From Molanna angustata (lineage: Eukaryota; Arthropoda; Insecta; Trichoptera; Molannidae), in assembly GCA_963576475.1 (NCBI GenBank), contig OY754978.1, forward strand, positions 9,484,299-9,548,298: 64,000 nt of DNA, given 5' to 3'. This document shows positions 10,744 through 22,865 of this stretch, piece by piece. Positions within the stretch are counted from its first letter, which is position 1. Every line of letters starts with the position of its first letter. A program made the position numbers and the translations under genes. Under the pieces are notes generated by a model. It was not told the DNA's origin and made no database searches. It was given only the letters and a program-made list of their open reading frames with translations.

Positions 10744-11014
10744 AACATGGTCATCATACGTTACCCCAAATGTAGTATGTTTCTATATTGAATTTAATTT
10801 TATACTAAATAAAATGTAATTTCTATCTTAAGAATACCACCTACAATGTCTACCTTGTTCAATTTGCTGGGTTTTCTTGGGGAACATGGAGTAGAAAAAT
10901 TAAATTACAATAAATATAATGTAACAACAAATAAGATATAGAGGATAAGTAAAGTAAGATAGATATAAAGATATATGTATATAATATAATAATAAGATGA
11001 ATGTGATTGTTCAC

Positions 11015-11077
11015 CTGGACTTGTGCTGTCCAAGTGACACCCGACTCCACAAGACTCTGCACCAGTTGTGCCCAGTC
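11015..11077 (-). CDS. Tentative Crtc 3' exon
   Basis: A 63-nt block of higher G+C than its surroundings, bounded on the minus strand by CTCTCACTAAAG and a good donor, CAG then GTGAAC. One frame reads LGTTGAESCGVGCHLDS, which loosely recalls the acidic/Ser-rich start of the CRTC activation domain; another reads DWAQLVQSLVESGVTW. Exon 18037-18297 ends in phase 0, so the CRTC-like frame would need an unseen intermediate exon. It may be a chance match. Confidence 0.2.
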
Positions 11078-11699
11078 CTTTAGTGAGAGATGCATTGGAC
11101 ACACACACATAGACCATGTAGGTATATACATGTATTGATACATTTCATGACCATGATGATTATGACAATGATGATGGTGATAATGATTGAAATGGATGCG
11201 TTCTGTTTGTAACAAATAATACACAATTTGGATAGTTGGAATAACACAAAAGCAATGAAACATTCCCAAATACCTCATCTGCCCTGATTACATCTTAAAA
11301 GAGTTCCATCACTGGTAAACCTTGCACTAAAGGTAGGCCAGTATAATTCATGTTTTTGAAAGAAGTTCCTTACAAATTACCTCTTAGTCGATTGACTTGG
11401 CAACTAAAGTTCGTTTTTGTTAATTCAGGGCAAAAATATACTAATGTCCAAAACAAAAACAATTCAAAAAATTACTTCTCTAGTAATTCATTTATTTATT
11501 CCTATACAGACATTTAATATATATGTATTAACTATTATCACATAATCCCCGACCTCACTAGGAGTATGCCTGTTTTGAGGTTGGCAATTTCACATATTTA
11601 GTATGACATAATTCACATTGATTTCATCAAGAATACAAATATACATGTTGCAAGTAAAAACAGTCATAATTATAGAAACAAATATAGAAATGTAACTAT

Positions 11700-11955
11700 A
11701 ATTGTGGGGTAGAAAAAATAGGAAGGCCCCGCTAGTTAGGACACATGGACGATGACCAGACATGAAAAGAATCCTCACAACATGTCCGGTGGGATGGAGA
11801 AATGTAGGAAGGCCTAGGCTTCAATGGATGGATGAAGTCGAGAGAGACCTTAAGATAGCTGGTGAGCGGAATAGGAGAAATAAGGACATGGACAAAATGC
11901 AATGAAGACGATTCCTTGAAGAAACCAAGACCCATTTTGGGCTGTGAAGCCTCTG
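11700..11955 (+). pseudogene. Non-LTR retrotransposon ORF2 C-terminal fragment
   Basis: Plus-strand translation, with frame interruptions, gives LGHMDDDQT, then GRPRLQWMDEVERDLK and RRFLEETKTHFGL before a stop and a GATGATGATGAT tail. This is the usual C-terminal tail of insect non-LTR ORF2 proteins of the GRPR-W-DDV type. Only the 3' end survives, as expected of a severely 5'-truncated insertion. Confidence 0.65.
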
Positions 11956-11959
11956 ATGA

Positions 11960-12690
11960 TGATGATATAACCAGTACTCCATAACAATTTTAACTAAATT
12001 ATCTTCAGATTGTTTTAGCTGCCTATATATAATTAGTCAAAATCGTGAGTTTTAGGAGTTGGACAGAGTCAACAAAGTGACTTGCTATAGACTGATGCTT
12101 TGGTGTGAATTGTAATATAATGCCTCCAAAAGTCTGCAGTGCTTAAAGTAAGACCACTTTCACTAAAGGACTGAAAACAGCTTTGTTTCACAAAGCACCA
12201 CAAAACTGAACTATCAGCGCACTTGGAATGAATCAAAATCCCCTATTATTGTTATTATAACAATTATCAAGTAAGTTTTTCCATCGCAAATACAATGTGA
12301 TTGACAATATATATGAAAATTTCTAGAAACAATCAATAATTTATTTCAATCAAACGAAACACATCCATAGTAAAGATACATCTATGTACTTACTAGAGTG
12401 GATAGTTTTGGTATCAAAAAACAAAATTGTCAGGGTTTTTTTAGGGCTACGCGAAGTGAAGAAAATTATGATCAATCACTATTTTCGACTTGTGAAACAA
12501 ATTTCATTAACATTTTGTTTTTTATACCAAAACATTTAATCCACACTTTAAACCAATAGTGAAAATAAATCAGGAACGTTGTGGCATTATACTATTCAAA
12601 TTGAAAATTTTATAATTGCATATATGTATATGTTGAATTTTTATCCCTGTTGGCAGTTAATGATATTTTTTGTCAATGATAAATTAATAC
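11960..12690. other. AT-rich stretch, possible Crtc 3' intron
   Basis: No gene recognised. A good minus-strand acceptor sequence (GCTGTTTTCAG at about 12174) precedes a short open stretch, but it does not resemble the CRTC activation domain and no donor fits well. Left uncalled. Confidence 0.35.
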
Positions 12691-12691
12691 C

Positions 12692-12889
12692 TCAATAGAG
12701 ACGAAATTGGAATATCATAAAAGAACCGGCAAATCAAGGCACCTACAGGGTTTACGATTTGTCATTGACTGGCTATGGTTGCGCAAGTGTTTAAAGTGAT
12801 CACGTAAACCAGCCGATAACAGATCGTAAGCCCTGTAGGTGCCTTGATTTCCCAGTTCTCCTATAATATTCAAACTTCGTCTTTATTGA
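12692..12889. mobile_element. Palindromic MITE, family P3
   Basis: Foldback of about 198 bp. The left arm reads CAATAGAGACGAA, GAACCGGCAAATCAAGGCAC, CTACAGGG; the right arm reads the inverse CCCTGTAGGTGCCTTGATTT, CAGTTCTC, TTCGTCTTTATTG. A related copy lies at about 34960-35130 inside the first Crtc intron of the window. No coding capacity. Confidence 0.75.
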
Positions 12890-13250
12890 GATATCAAATT
12901 GATGTGATCACCATCTATAAAAATATAAACCCTAAATATAAGAACAATATGAGAGGTTTAAACAAATCCTTTATGGATTTTTTTCAAGGACTAAGCACAA
13001 TGATATTATAATTATCAACAAAAATCTACATCTGCAAAAACGATTATTGGTATAATTTAGAAACAATTTGCTGATTTTTTATATAGTTGAGATTGGTTAT
13101 TTTATGTATTTGTAAGTCATCAAAATATTTAAATTAAACATTAATAAAATAAAAAATTATCACTGAACTTGAAAGTGAAAATAAAATATAAAAGATAGAT
13201 TTTCATTTTGAGATTTAAAATAAATATATCAAAAGAAAAATTTCAGTCTT

Positions 13251-13425
13251 GCCCCCCTAGACAATATGTCATTTAGCTCAAGAAAAGAAATGAAGAAAAG
13301 ATAACTCAATATATGGAAGTGACAGTTGTCACATGATTGGCAACTGTCACTTCCATAAATTGAGTTATTGTTTCTTGTTTCTTTTCTTGAGCTAAATGAC
13401 ACGTTGTCTAGGGGTGCTGGACTGC
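13251..13425. mobile_element. Palindromic MITE, family P2
   Basis: 175-bp foldback with termini CCCCCCTAGACAATATGTCA and the inverse TGACACGTTGTCTAGGGG. The inner arms contain TTTAGCTCAAGAAAAGAAA and GGAAGTGACAGTTGTCAC. Its left half resembles 1631-1720. No coding capacity. Confidence 0.75.
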
Positions 13426-13429
13426 TTAA

Positions 13430-14480
13430 ATTTTGTTCACTGGTGGATTATAAACATTTAAATGTCAAACCTGTTGATAAATAATTAGGAATAATATCAC
13501 TACCGTTTATCGACATCATATGCATATTTTTGACTTCTGTTTCAATTAATTCTACGATCTTTGTTAAGTTTTAAACTTGACGAGTGAGCATTTTTACTGT
13601 CTCCAAATAAAATACTTTTCTAAACTCTAAAAATATTTTATATTTTTCATTATCATATTTTTTATTACTTAACTCACAATAAAAACTACAGTATTATTTC
13701 TTTTAGCCTCTCAAAATGATGATTACAATAAAATGAAAGGTTTATTTGTTCATTCACATATTTTTGTCATAGGACCTAAATTAAACGAATCGTTTAAAAT
13801 CCAATACTAACTATGTAATCAAATAGGTGCCAATATATTGAGCGTAAAACAGCAAATAATAATTAACTTTGATATGATTAAATTTGAATAGTAAAACAGG
13901 TGTTAGAAAAGTAAGTAAATGATGACAAAGAAATAAGAGAGAGAGAGAAAGAGTTGTATGAAACTAGCAGTGTTAATGAAATTCGCAAATTAATAATATC
14001 ACAATGAATAATAAAATGGATATGAAATAAATTATATAATATTTAATTAACTAACCACTTGACTGATTTGCCTGAGTGAATTACAACCGTATATATTAAT
14101 GAGCCTGAGCCTCATTTTGATTTCTTTGCCAGTGCTTTCTCCGAGTGATAAATATTTGTTTCTTGACAGATTGTGTTTATGCTTGTTTTAGTTTTCATAT
14201 TTTGTTCACAGAATTTTACTGTGCGCAGTCTCACAAAAATCCAACAGTTAAGTGGTTAATAATGGTGCAATGTTCATGTAGATAGTGTTATTAAAGTTTA
14301 AAATTATATTTGAAGAATGGTGTACCTAATCTTAAAATTATTATACATATAATAATAATTGCAATAATAATATAGGTAACTTAAGACAATGAAAGAGAAG
14401 GGATATGATATGCAGTGTGACTACTGCGTCTACCATCAGGGTAGCATTGCCAATATTTACCTGTGGTATGTAATTTCTTA
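13430..14480. other. AT-rich non-coding stretch
   Basis: No recognisable gene or repeat terminus. Includes a short GAGAGAGAGAAAGAG run near 13938. It may be intron or flank of Crtc. Confidence 0.4.
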
Positions 14481-14484
14481 TTCC

Positions 14485-14610
14485 TTTTAACTACTTCAAC
14501 TGTGAGACAATTAATATCAAAAGTCTCCAGCCAGAATATGGCAACTTGCTTGTTATTGGGTGCGTGTCAAATAATAATTTGACATAGTACAGCTGTTAGT
14601 TGCCCGCAAA
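14485..14610 (+). repeat. SINE family 2 body fragment
   Basis: Contains CAAAAGTCTCCAGCCAGAAT, TTGTTATTGGGTGCGTGTCA and TTAGTTGCCCGC, the plus-oriented body of the SINE seen in reverse at 1095, 25547 and 29724. The tRNA-like head is not recognisable here. Confidence 0.6.
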
Positions 14611-14614
14611 GCTA

Positions 14615-17490
14615 CATAAAATAAAATAAATAAAACTCTTAACACTGAAACTGAACAATTTACAATTTTAAATACAATTAAACAACAATGATACATTATT
14701 TAAAACTCTCAATATATTATGCGTTTTTACCATAGTTCCACCTCAGTAATTTGTACACTTTGGTCACAGTAGCTAACTACGTGGGTGTATTAAAGTTATG
14801 TTTCCCCTCTCTTTCATATATTACATTTCAAATACAAAGTGTGTTAAAATATTATATAATACGTATATAAATTAATAAAATTAAATATATAAATATAATA
14901 TTGATGATAAAACAGCAATCTAAAAATGCAACAACTATTTGCACTATAAATAGCTGACGAATATTTAAACAATTCTTTAATCTTTTGATTCAGTATGCGT
15001 AACATCGATACCACACATAATTATTTTTCTGCATTTGCATGTCCTAAAAACCTATAACAGAGAACTAATTTGTATTTGCATCATATAAACACTCGGCACT
15101 TTAACAGTTTTGACACACTTCTCTCTAAATTAACCAAAAAGTGGCACTTACTAAGAGACACTTTTTAAGGTACACTTTTATGTTATTTAACAACCATAAT
15201 CATTGCACAAAATAAATATTGAGTAATATACACACAATAAAAACATGAATATTCTAAATTATCATTTTTTCTGAAAAAAAAACAATGATTTTTGAATCAA
15301 CATTTTATAACATAAAGATATTGAGAGCTGCATAAAAAAAATATTAGATACAACAACTTCTCAATCCAAGAAGTATATTTGCAACACTCTGGGGTCAATT
15401 TTGCTTACTTCTTAAGTAGGTACCTACACATTTTTCAAGTATATATCACAGATTATCTAACTATAATAGATGATTGAAAAACAAATATTTGAAAAAAATA
15501 ACCTCTGTTATGTATATTGTGTAAAATTGATTTGTAAAAATTGACACATATCTGTTTAGGACACACAAACACAGATGATATATTAAAGTCCTATTTGGAT
15601 AATCCACCAAAGGGTCAAATTAAAAATCCCATGATTATATCATAAAAAACGGTGAATTCTAATTAAGGGCACTAGATTTTCTTGGTAAAAACTATGGGAT
15701 TAATAAATCGGACATTTAATATTGAAATCGAGTCGTTCCAGTCTCTCTTACAAACAGCTCTACCTTTAACATGATCTAATTGACTATGGGATTATAAGTA
15801 AGAAAGCTCAAAGCCGATTCTTGTCCGAGATTTGTCTGCGATAAAACAATACGGAAATGCTGGTAGGAAGGGGAGGCGGTGGGGGGGGGGACAGCAAGCA
15901 AATAGCATGTATTAACTCACCACTCCCTGTATATAACATGGTCGGATGAGTTATTGAAGCACAAAACAGAGAAAACACAACATGTTTTGTAACTCTATAA
16001 CATAATATATTGTATTATATATATATATAACAAATAAATATATGGACATCTCACAAATCAACATTGAGATATTTCACAAATAGTTCAAATACCTACAATA
16101 AAAGGAGATAAAATAGGACAACGACAAAAATACCCATTTTATAAATAGATGACATCTCAAGCCAGAACTAACAGTATCCAAATAATAAATTATATAGGTG
16201 TTTTGACTACCAGATTAGAGACAGCGTGATACAATTTATTGATTCACAAATACTCTGACATGATATGTAACATTAAAAATGGAATATTTAATATTGAATG
16301 TAACTATATGTATCAAGAGTAATAGTTTTATCATGAAGGTATAAATAATACAGTTTTATATTATTTGAATAAAAAAAACTCAAACATAGTTTACATTTGA
16401 TTCACACTAAAATATAATATATTAATACAGGTTACAAGAATGACCGTTCTTCATCCAAGCAAGTTGTAAAGGAAAAAAAATGGATGAATTATGACAATCT
16501 CAGAACTTGCAACCCAAGAATCAGATGCATGATAATCAAACCACAAATATAAACTGTATATTTTTAAATGAATTTCCTCTAATTATATTGATAAAATCAA
16601 GCAAGATTTAATATTCTACAAATCTTTATTCCTATTTTAAATAAGATGATTGTTTCACCTTGGAATTTATTGTGAGCTGATGTCTCAATGCTAAAATGAA
16701 AAGATCGAATATCCTCTACGTCATTTTATAAGCAACAATAAAATAGGATGGTAGAAAGTATTCTTCGTAAATGAAACAAATATCCCATAGTTGATTTCAA
16801 GACATCCATAAAATAATAAGTGATTCAATGTGTCTTTGAATAGATTCAAACAATAATTTTGATTATGATTTTTTTATAACTACAATTAAAAACAACAAAT
16901 AAAACAATATAACAAATACATAGTATATAGGATCTGCTTATACAAACAATACTTACTGATATTATACAAAAGTTCTGTTGGTAACAAGTACGAAATTTAT
17001 TTTTATAACAAATAAAAACTACTACCTAAGTATTTTTTTCCCGTTGTAAATAAAATCAAAGATTAATCAAAAGTGATATTGTGTCGATGTATAATAATTT
17101 GAAAGAAAGCAAAATACATACATAGTATGAATGTATTATAATAATAACCAATTGATAATTTTGATAAAAATGTAAGACATGAATAAACATGAATGAAAGC
17201 AAATAAAAATAATTTGATAAAACAGCACACTATAAAAACCAATAATATATTTTTGTATTGAAGAAATATAAATAAAAATAATAATATAAACACAATTAAA
17301 ATAAAAATATATTTCAAATACAAGTAAAAGATGAATTTTCATTAAAAGATCTCTATGATTCAATTATTTATATGAAGCATTATTCAAACAATTTTAGATT
17401 TGAAGTGTTTAAAAAGAGAATTGGAAACAAATACAAGGAGAAACAATCAGATTTAAAAAAAAGACTACGTTCAATGTTTTTATTCGTTTT
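14615..17490. other. AT-rich stretch, gene content unresolved
   Basis: Long AT-rich DNA with no recognisable transposon or gene. Around 15830-15910 a C-rich pyrimidine tract ending CTACCAG on the minus strand resembles a splice acceptor and is followed by a short open frame, but no donor or CRTC motif supports an exon. Frames at 17063-17363 are low-complexity I/F/Y-rich translations of AT-rich DNA. Confidence 0.4.
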
Positions 17491-17495
17491 TAAAT

Positions 17496-17683
17496 CTGGG
17501 GGGCAAGTCTGGCTCGACCGGCGTAATCAAAACACTAGTGAACACCCATATCATGGATATAATTATCGTATGGAGTTCTATGACATCTAAAGAAATTGTA
17601 GAACTCCATATAATAATTATATCCATGATATGGGTAATCACGAGGGTTTTGATTTCGCCGGTTGAACCAGACTTGCCCCCCTG
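17496..17683. mobile_element. Palindromic MITE, family P1 (copy 2)
   Basis: Near-perfect 188-bp foldback with GGGGGGCAAGTCTGG and its inverse at the ends, and CCATATCATGGATATAATTA in both arms. Same family as 8704-8890. It lies 350 bp downstream of the last securely placed Crtc exon, so it is probably in a Crtc intron. Confidence 0.85.
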
Positions 17684-18036
17684 AGTATTTCTAAATATTT
17701 TGTCTGATCTGTCGGGGAAGAATAATTGAGATTGCCAATTCCATGACAAAAATATAATTTTGTCAATCAATGACGAAAATATTTAATAACTGGTAAATAA
17801 TAAAAAATATGTGATTGTGAAAATTTAACCATTAATGTGAGTTCAAATTAAGAGTCTTATTAATAGACAAAATGAATATAAAATGTATAAAGATCTCGAT
17901 TATGGATAATTTCTAATTTAATCTGTGAGTATATATGCAATATGTACTTTTGTGAATGAAAAAAAATTATATCATACAATACCGCCTCAGTCCACTTGTA
18001 AACAAAAGATTTTTTTTAAGAGACATATTATCTCAC

Positions 18037-18297
18037 CATGGAAAACTGCTCAAAATGATGTTGCAGGGCCTGGTTGATGAAGAAGTTATCCCCCTGCGAG
18101 TAGCTGCTGTCGTAGTGGGGGCTGTCCCCCCCCGTGACACTCCCCCCGTTGGTCCCCCCAGGCCCCACGCTGCTGCCCCCCCCTATTGAGGAGCCGTTGC
18201 TCCCCCCCCCAGCGCCGCCGGGACTGCTGCCGGGACTCCGGGGACTGCGGTAGCCGCTGCCGTTGGTCGTCGATACTTGAACCGGTGACACTCCCAT
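18037..18297 (-). CDS. Crtc: Crtc exon: Gly/Ser-rich region ending HFEQFSM
   Basis: 87 codons, phase 0 at both ends. Acceptor TTGATTCTAG precedes GVSPVQVS; donor GTGAGA follows the Met codon of HFEQFSM. It encodes SPVQVSTTNGSGYRSPRSPG, a Gly/Ser-rich stretch (GGAGGGSNGSS) and QALQHHFEQFSM, the segment that precedes the C-terminal activation domain in CRTC proteins. G-runs in the coding strand give the C-runs seen on the plus strand. The activation-domain exon(s) must follow at lower coordinates. Overlapping frames on the same DNA are shadows. Confidence 0.85.
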
Positions 18298-18488
18298 CTA
18301 GAATCAAGGAGAAATTCTTGTATCACATACAATACGAACAAACATATTCCTAAGCAACCGGTCATTAGAAAGACATAAAGGATCACTTGTCTAAAGGATC
18401 AAATTGAATTAAATTATTGAAGGATACAGGAAGGTTACAGTTATGATGAACAATATAATATTATAATTATAAAAAGAAATTAACTAAC

Positions 18489-18593
18489 CGTGGGAGATGG
18501 TATATTAATATTAGAATGAGATGAATGTAAGGATGGTGGACTACATTGCTGCTGATAGCTGCTCTGCATCCACGGAGACTCTAATGCCACACC
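18489..18593 (-). CDS. Crtc: Crtc exon: ALESPWMQSSYQQQ
   Basis: 35 codons, phase 0 at both ends. Acceptor TTTATGTTTCAG, donor GTTAGT after a Thr codon. The product reads GVALESPWMQSSYQQQ and continues with Ser/His/Pro-rich sequence (SPPSLHSSHSN). It joins in frame to the 16-codon exon at 20156-20203 upstream and to 18037-18297 downstream. Low-complexity Ser/Gln/Pro composition is typical of the CRTC central region. Confidence 0.85.
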
Positions 18594-18599
18594 CTGAAA

Positions 18600-19245
18600 C
18601 ATAAAAAAACATCAAATTATTAAATATTTACTGTCTGACGAATGGGAGTCCAATACAAATCAAATTTAACCTTTACTGGCCGTAAAGTGTAATAAAAACA
18701 TAAGTGTGTCTGAGCAACACATTAGGTATAAATTAACACATTACTTTTGCTATATTCTTGCATTGATATGTTTATTACTAAACTTAATATGATGTGATAG
18801 ATGAAATATTCCCTAGGATAGATGAAATATCCCCTCCAATAGATAAACAATAGGATGAAACACTTGTCTACAAAACAGTACTGAGGATAAATAAAGACAA
18901 AACACAACTACACATGATGACATCAATAAAACAATAACAATTGTACACCTTATTCATTGGGATAGTAAAAAATCTAAATATAACAAAAATATGTATAATA
19001 ATCAACATTCAAACAATGTAAGTACATAATTGTCCAAAATATGATATTTGTAAAATGATAAATATTATCATTACAATAAATATTAATTGTATGTAGAACA
19101 ATACTTAGAAAAATGATATATTCGTTTTGCTATCTACCTAGTAGTATCTCAATAATTAAACATGGAGGATGCAAATAAATATATTTTCAAGAAAGAATAT
19201 TCATAATCTATTTTTAATAAAAATAAATAAATAAAGGACCCTAGA
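18600..19245. other. Crtc intron, unique AT-rich part
   Basis: Intronic by position between exons 18489-18593 and 20156-20203. No recognisable element before the RTE-like fragment at 19250. Confidence 0.6.
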
Positions 19246-19249
19246 AGAA

Positions 19250-19800
19250 GACTGGTGCAATGGTATTGATAATTATACATACATACCATCACGCCATGTC
19301 CCTTACAGGGTAAGCAGAGAGAACCGAGCGCCATACTTTTCTATTTTTGCACTCATTTCTGGCTTCCTTTACATCTATGCATCGTCTCATACATGCTCGT
19401 CGATTGTTCAAACTTTTTATGTTTCCTTCTATCCAAATATCATTCACATGGTCATGCCATCCCTTTCTGGGGCGACCTCTGCTATTCACTCCATCTCTTG
19501 TACCCATGTATATTTTTTGGTCAGTCGTTCATCGTTCATTCTTTCAATATGTCCAAACCACCTCAAGGCATTCACTTTCATTTTACATATAATATCCTTC
19601 TTTATCTTGCATTCTCTCCTTATGTCCTCATTTTTTATTCTATTATATATTGTTCTATTACAGACTATTCTTAGTCATCTCATTTCTACAGCATTTTTTC
19701 TACTTTCATGTGTCTTTTGCCAGGTCCATGTTTCACTAGTATATGTCAAAGTAGGCACTAAAATTGCATTGTGTACTGCAATTTTGGCTTCCTTTGAGAT
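19250..19800 (-). pseudogene. RTE-like ORF2 C-terminal fragment in a Crtc intron
   Basis: On the minus strand, frame-interrupted translation gives the RT C-terminal tail: YTSETWTWQK, ALRWFGHIERMNDERLTKKI, SRGRPRKGWHDHVNDIW, SLNNRRACMRRC, KVWRSVLSAYPVRDMA. The final 72 codons (19507-19289) are open. This tail recurs at 31690-32790, 33780-34175, 49895-50225, 51005-51215, 54225-54335, 54580-56920 (split), 58150-58340 and 59735-60115, so it is a common, dead, 5'-truncated family here. Confidence 0.8.
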
Positions 19801-20155
19801 GCTTGATAATTATATGATATTTAATGTTGAAATGGTGAACAATAATATGAAATTGTAACTAAATCTTGTATGGAATGATTTCCATATTGCTCATCTTATT
19901 TTGCTAAAAAATATCTCTTACCTAAAAAAATTAAAGTATCAATTGAAAAATACAGTTCATTATTTTGGCTTTATTGTGTCCACCACAAAAGAGTTGGTTG
20001 GTTAATTTATTTTAATATAATGTTAACAGAAATAATGCAAGGAACCAAAATAAAAAGAATGAGAATATTATGTTAATAATAGTAATAATAATAATAATCA
20101 TGCAGTGAATGAAGAATATACAAAAATAAAATCTAAATCATAAAATAAAACAAAC

Positions 20156-20203
20156 CTTACTGTGATGAAGATACCTATTTGTATTTGGCACAGACAAGTG
20201 ATT
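20156..20203 (-). CDS. Crtc: Crtc 16-codon exon: NHLSVPNTNRYLHHSK
   Basis: 48 nt, phase 0 at both ends. Acceptor GGTGTGTATTTCAG, donor AAG then GTTTGT. The product NHLSVPNTNRYLHHSK keeps the frame between the SP-rich exon 24803-24946 and exon 18489-18593, and its His/Asn-rich sequence is in character with the protein. An internal GTAAGG could act as an alternative donor but would break the frame. It could be skipped without a frameshift, so it may be an alternative cassette exon. Confidence 0.7.
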
Positions 20204-20209
20204 CTGAAA

Positions 20210-20770
20210 TACACACCAACACATATACTAAAAGACAAAGCCAAAAATTAATTAAATAAAAAAAATAAAAATAAATTAACAGAAAATCAACAGCAACAAA
20301 AGTAATATGATTAAATAAGCAAGTTAAAAAAAATAATAAATGGGTAAAAATAAAGAGTGATGCACACAGAATTTACATTGCGACTACACTCAGCGGAAAA
20401 TTTAACATTGCATGAAAGACATGACAATGGCTGTTTGATTGATATTTTTGAATCTGCAGTACAATGTGGGCTATAAAAACATCACAATGAATAATGAAAT
20501 ATCGCAATAATATTTAGTATCTAATTAATTATAAATATATATATGTATATTACAACCACACCATTTAATGGATTTGTAGAATAAAATAGAAAAAGAAATT
20601 AAGGAGGCTGTCACCCAAATATTTTTAAAAACACTACTATGATTTTTTTCTATGGTCAAACTTCATATCTTATTCTATTATCTTTATCATAAGTGTAATA
20701 TGATCCCCATCTATTATTCAAGCTTCTTAGTTTTCCTTCTTTCAGAATATCGTTCACAAAGTTAAAAAAA
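20210..20770. other. Crtc intron, no recognisable element
   Basis: AT-rich intronic sequence. Nothing supportable before the foldback at 20777. Confidence 0.5.
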
Positions 20771-20776
20771 AAATTA

Positions 20777-20915
20777 ATGCAAAAAATGTTTTCAAATAAT
20801 AATTTCCTGGTCGGCACAATCGTATTTTTTCGAATTGTGCCGACCTGATTGTTTACCTTTTTTATTCTTTCATCTTATTTGACCAGGAAATTATTATTTG
20901 AAAACATTTTTGCAT
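20777..20915. mobile_element. Nested foldback element in a Crtc intron
   Basis: The outer arms (ATGCAAAAAATGTTTTCAAA... at 20777-20812 and its inverse at 20880-20915) pair over about 35 bp. Inside, GGTCGGCACAAT and ATTGTGCCGACC (20809-20847) form a second hairpin around a T-rich loop. No coding capacity. Confidence 0.65.
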
Positions 20916-20919
20916 TCAT

Positions 20920-22860
20920 TTTTTGTTTAATTTTATAGATATGTAATGTTCCTAGGAGTGGGACAAGCATTGATTGCAGTGGGAGTGTTTTCAATATTTG
21001 TCACCTACCGCAATGTTTGTCTTACAAAGGATGAAGGATGAGTGGCTACATCACTTGATATTGGGTGGAACACCAAAATTAATTAAAAAAAAAAGTTACG
21101 CAAACCTTCTCTTGTACCTATCCTAAACTCAAACTCCTGTCTCTTTCAGTTTTTAATATTGATTTGGATACATAGATATCATGAAACCAGTTGTTTGTAG
21201 TTGAAACTTAGAGTCAAGATTGATTCAAAGTATTAAGGTGACAGCCATAATATGTGATATTTGATAAAAGACAGGCTTAGTCAAGATAGTAATTAGCTTA
21301 TAAGTAAAATTCACCGAGTATATTAAGTGAAAAGAAGCAAATAATAAAAAAATACAAGATTGATACAAAGTTATGACACAATAGACTTTACTGTTCAGAG
21401 TGATAGAAATGTAGACTTTATGTTCTCTTTATAAATATAATCATTTATAATATTTTTCCTCTCACCTCCTGCTCGATGTAGAGTATATATGTATGTAAAA
21501 CCACTACAATGTGTACCTAAAACTTAATGTACATTAACCCATTGCTATAAATTTAATGTCATCGTGTGACACGGAAGAATTCATGAAAAAAATTATATTA
21601 TTCAATGAAAGGCATCCGAGCTGTAGCTTAGATACATGTCAACAAATGAATTAATAATTAATTGATACCTCCCAGTGTTTATGGACCAAATGTGAATCAG
21701 TTGCCTCGTCATTTAAAAGTATGGTGCTATGTAAATTGACTATTACCTTTCTGTAAACAATTCTGTCACTGTTTTGGTAGGTCTTAGCTTAGACATAAGA
21801 CTATGTTGACACAGCGACATTTAAAATTCAATCAATGGGCTAATATTACTAAAAGCTATCAAATGAAAAAATACATTTATAAACCGGTACAGGATATCAA
21901 CACAACTAGATTTACTACTTCAACACAACTACACTACTTTTTAAAATTGGAGAGTAAGTAGTTAGACATAAAGGTTAAAAAGTTAGCAAAAAATAAACTG
22001 AAAAAACATGCTCAACAAATTCACCCATTAGATTTATTGTAAAGTTATTATATTGTCTAAATATTGTACTGTGCACTTACTTCCAGCCTTACATTGACGC
22101 TGGAAAGATTGAATGGCTGAAATGCCATTTTTTTTAGTTGTACAGAAGAGTTGATTGAGGTTTTTAAAAATGGATATAAGTTTCATCTCATTGTTTATTT
22201 AAGTATTTAGGTCCATTTTAAAAATATAAATACAATTTTCTAAAACTTATAACTTTCAATAATACAGTTGTTTATCAATTAAATTCGGATGTGACATTGA
22301 AACTGACAAATGAATTCAGAACAATTATATAACTCATTTTCAATGCTTCAGCCATTTCCCCCTCAAAACGTCAATATAATTTCTTCGCACCAAATAAATG
22401 ACAAGTGTCAAAATAAACTAAGACCGTTTCAGTTTTTAAAAAATCATGATTGGACGCAGCACATTCAAAGCCATTTTTACTCTTGTGAATTGATAAATGA
22501 ATATAATAACACACTAAAGAATACTTCTTATATTATAATGAAAAATAACACTTTATAAGGATTGAAAAATTACTTTTATTTTATTGAAAGTACACAAACA
22601 ATTACACTTAGTTTTTCATTTTAAAGGTATTGGTTTTAATGGTAAAGCAAGACAGGCGAAAGGTATGTTCAGAGCAAAATAAATATATATTATATTATGA
22701 ATAAATTTGAATATACATGATGTGATGTGTATGTTCATTATAATATAAGATGATATCAAATAACGGTCTAGGTAATAAAAAATTAACACAAAACAATTGA
22801 AGAAATAAAACAGATTGAAGGAGTCATAGACCCGAATGCGCAGTCTTGGGTCACTAAAAA
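20920..22860. other. Crtc intron, mostly unannotatable AT-rich DNA
   Basis: About 1.9 kb with no recognisable repeat terminus or exon. The frame at 22310-22558 has no known motif. Confidence 0.45.
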
Positions 22861-22865
22861 CTAAC

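Noticed and set aside
15830..15910. Crtc terminal exon after a strong pyrimidine tract
   Set aside because: The open stretch (IVLSQTNLGQESALSFL) is short, has no fitting donor and only chance likeness to CRTC.
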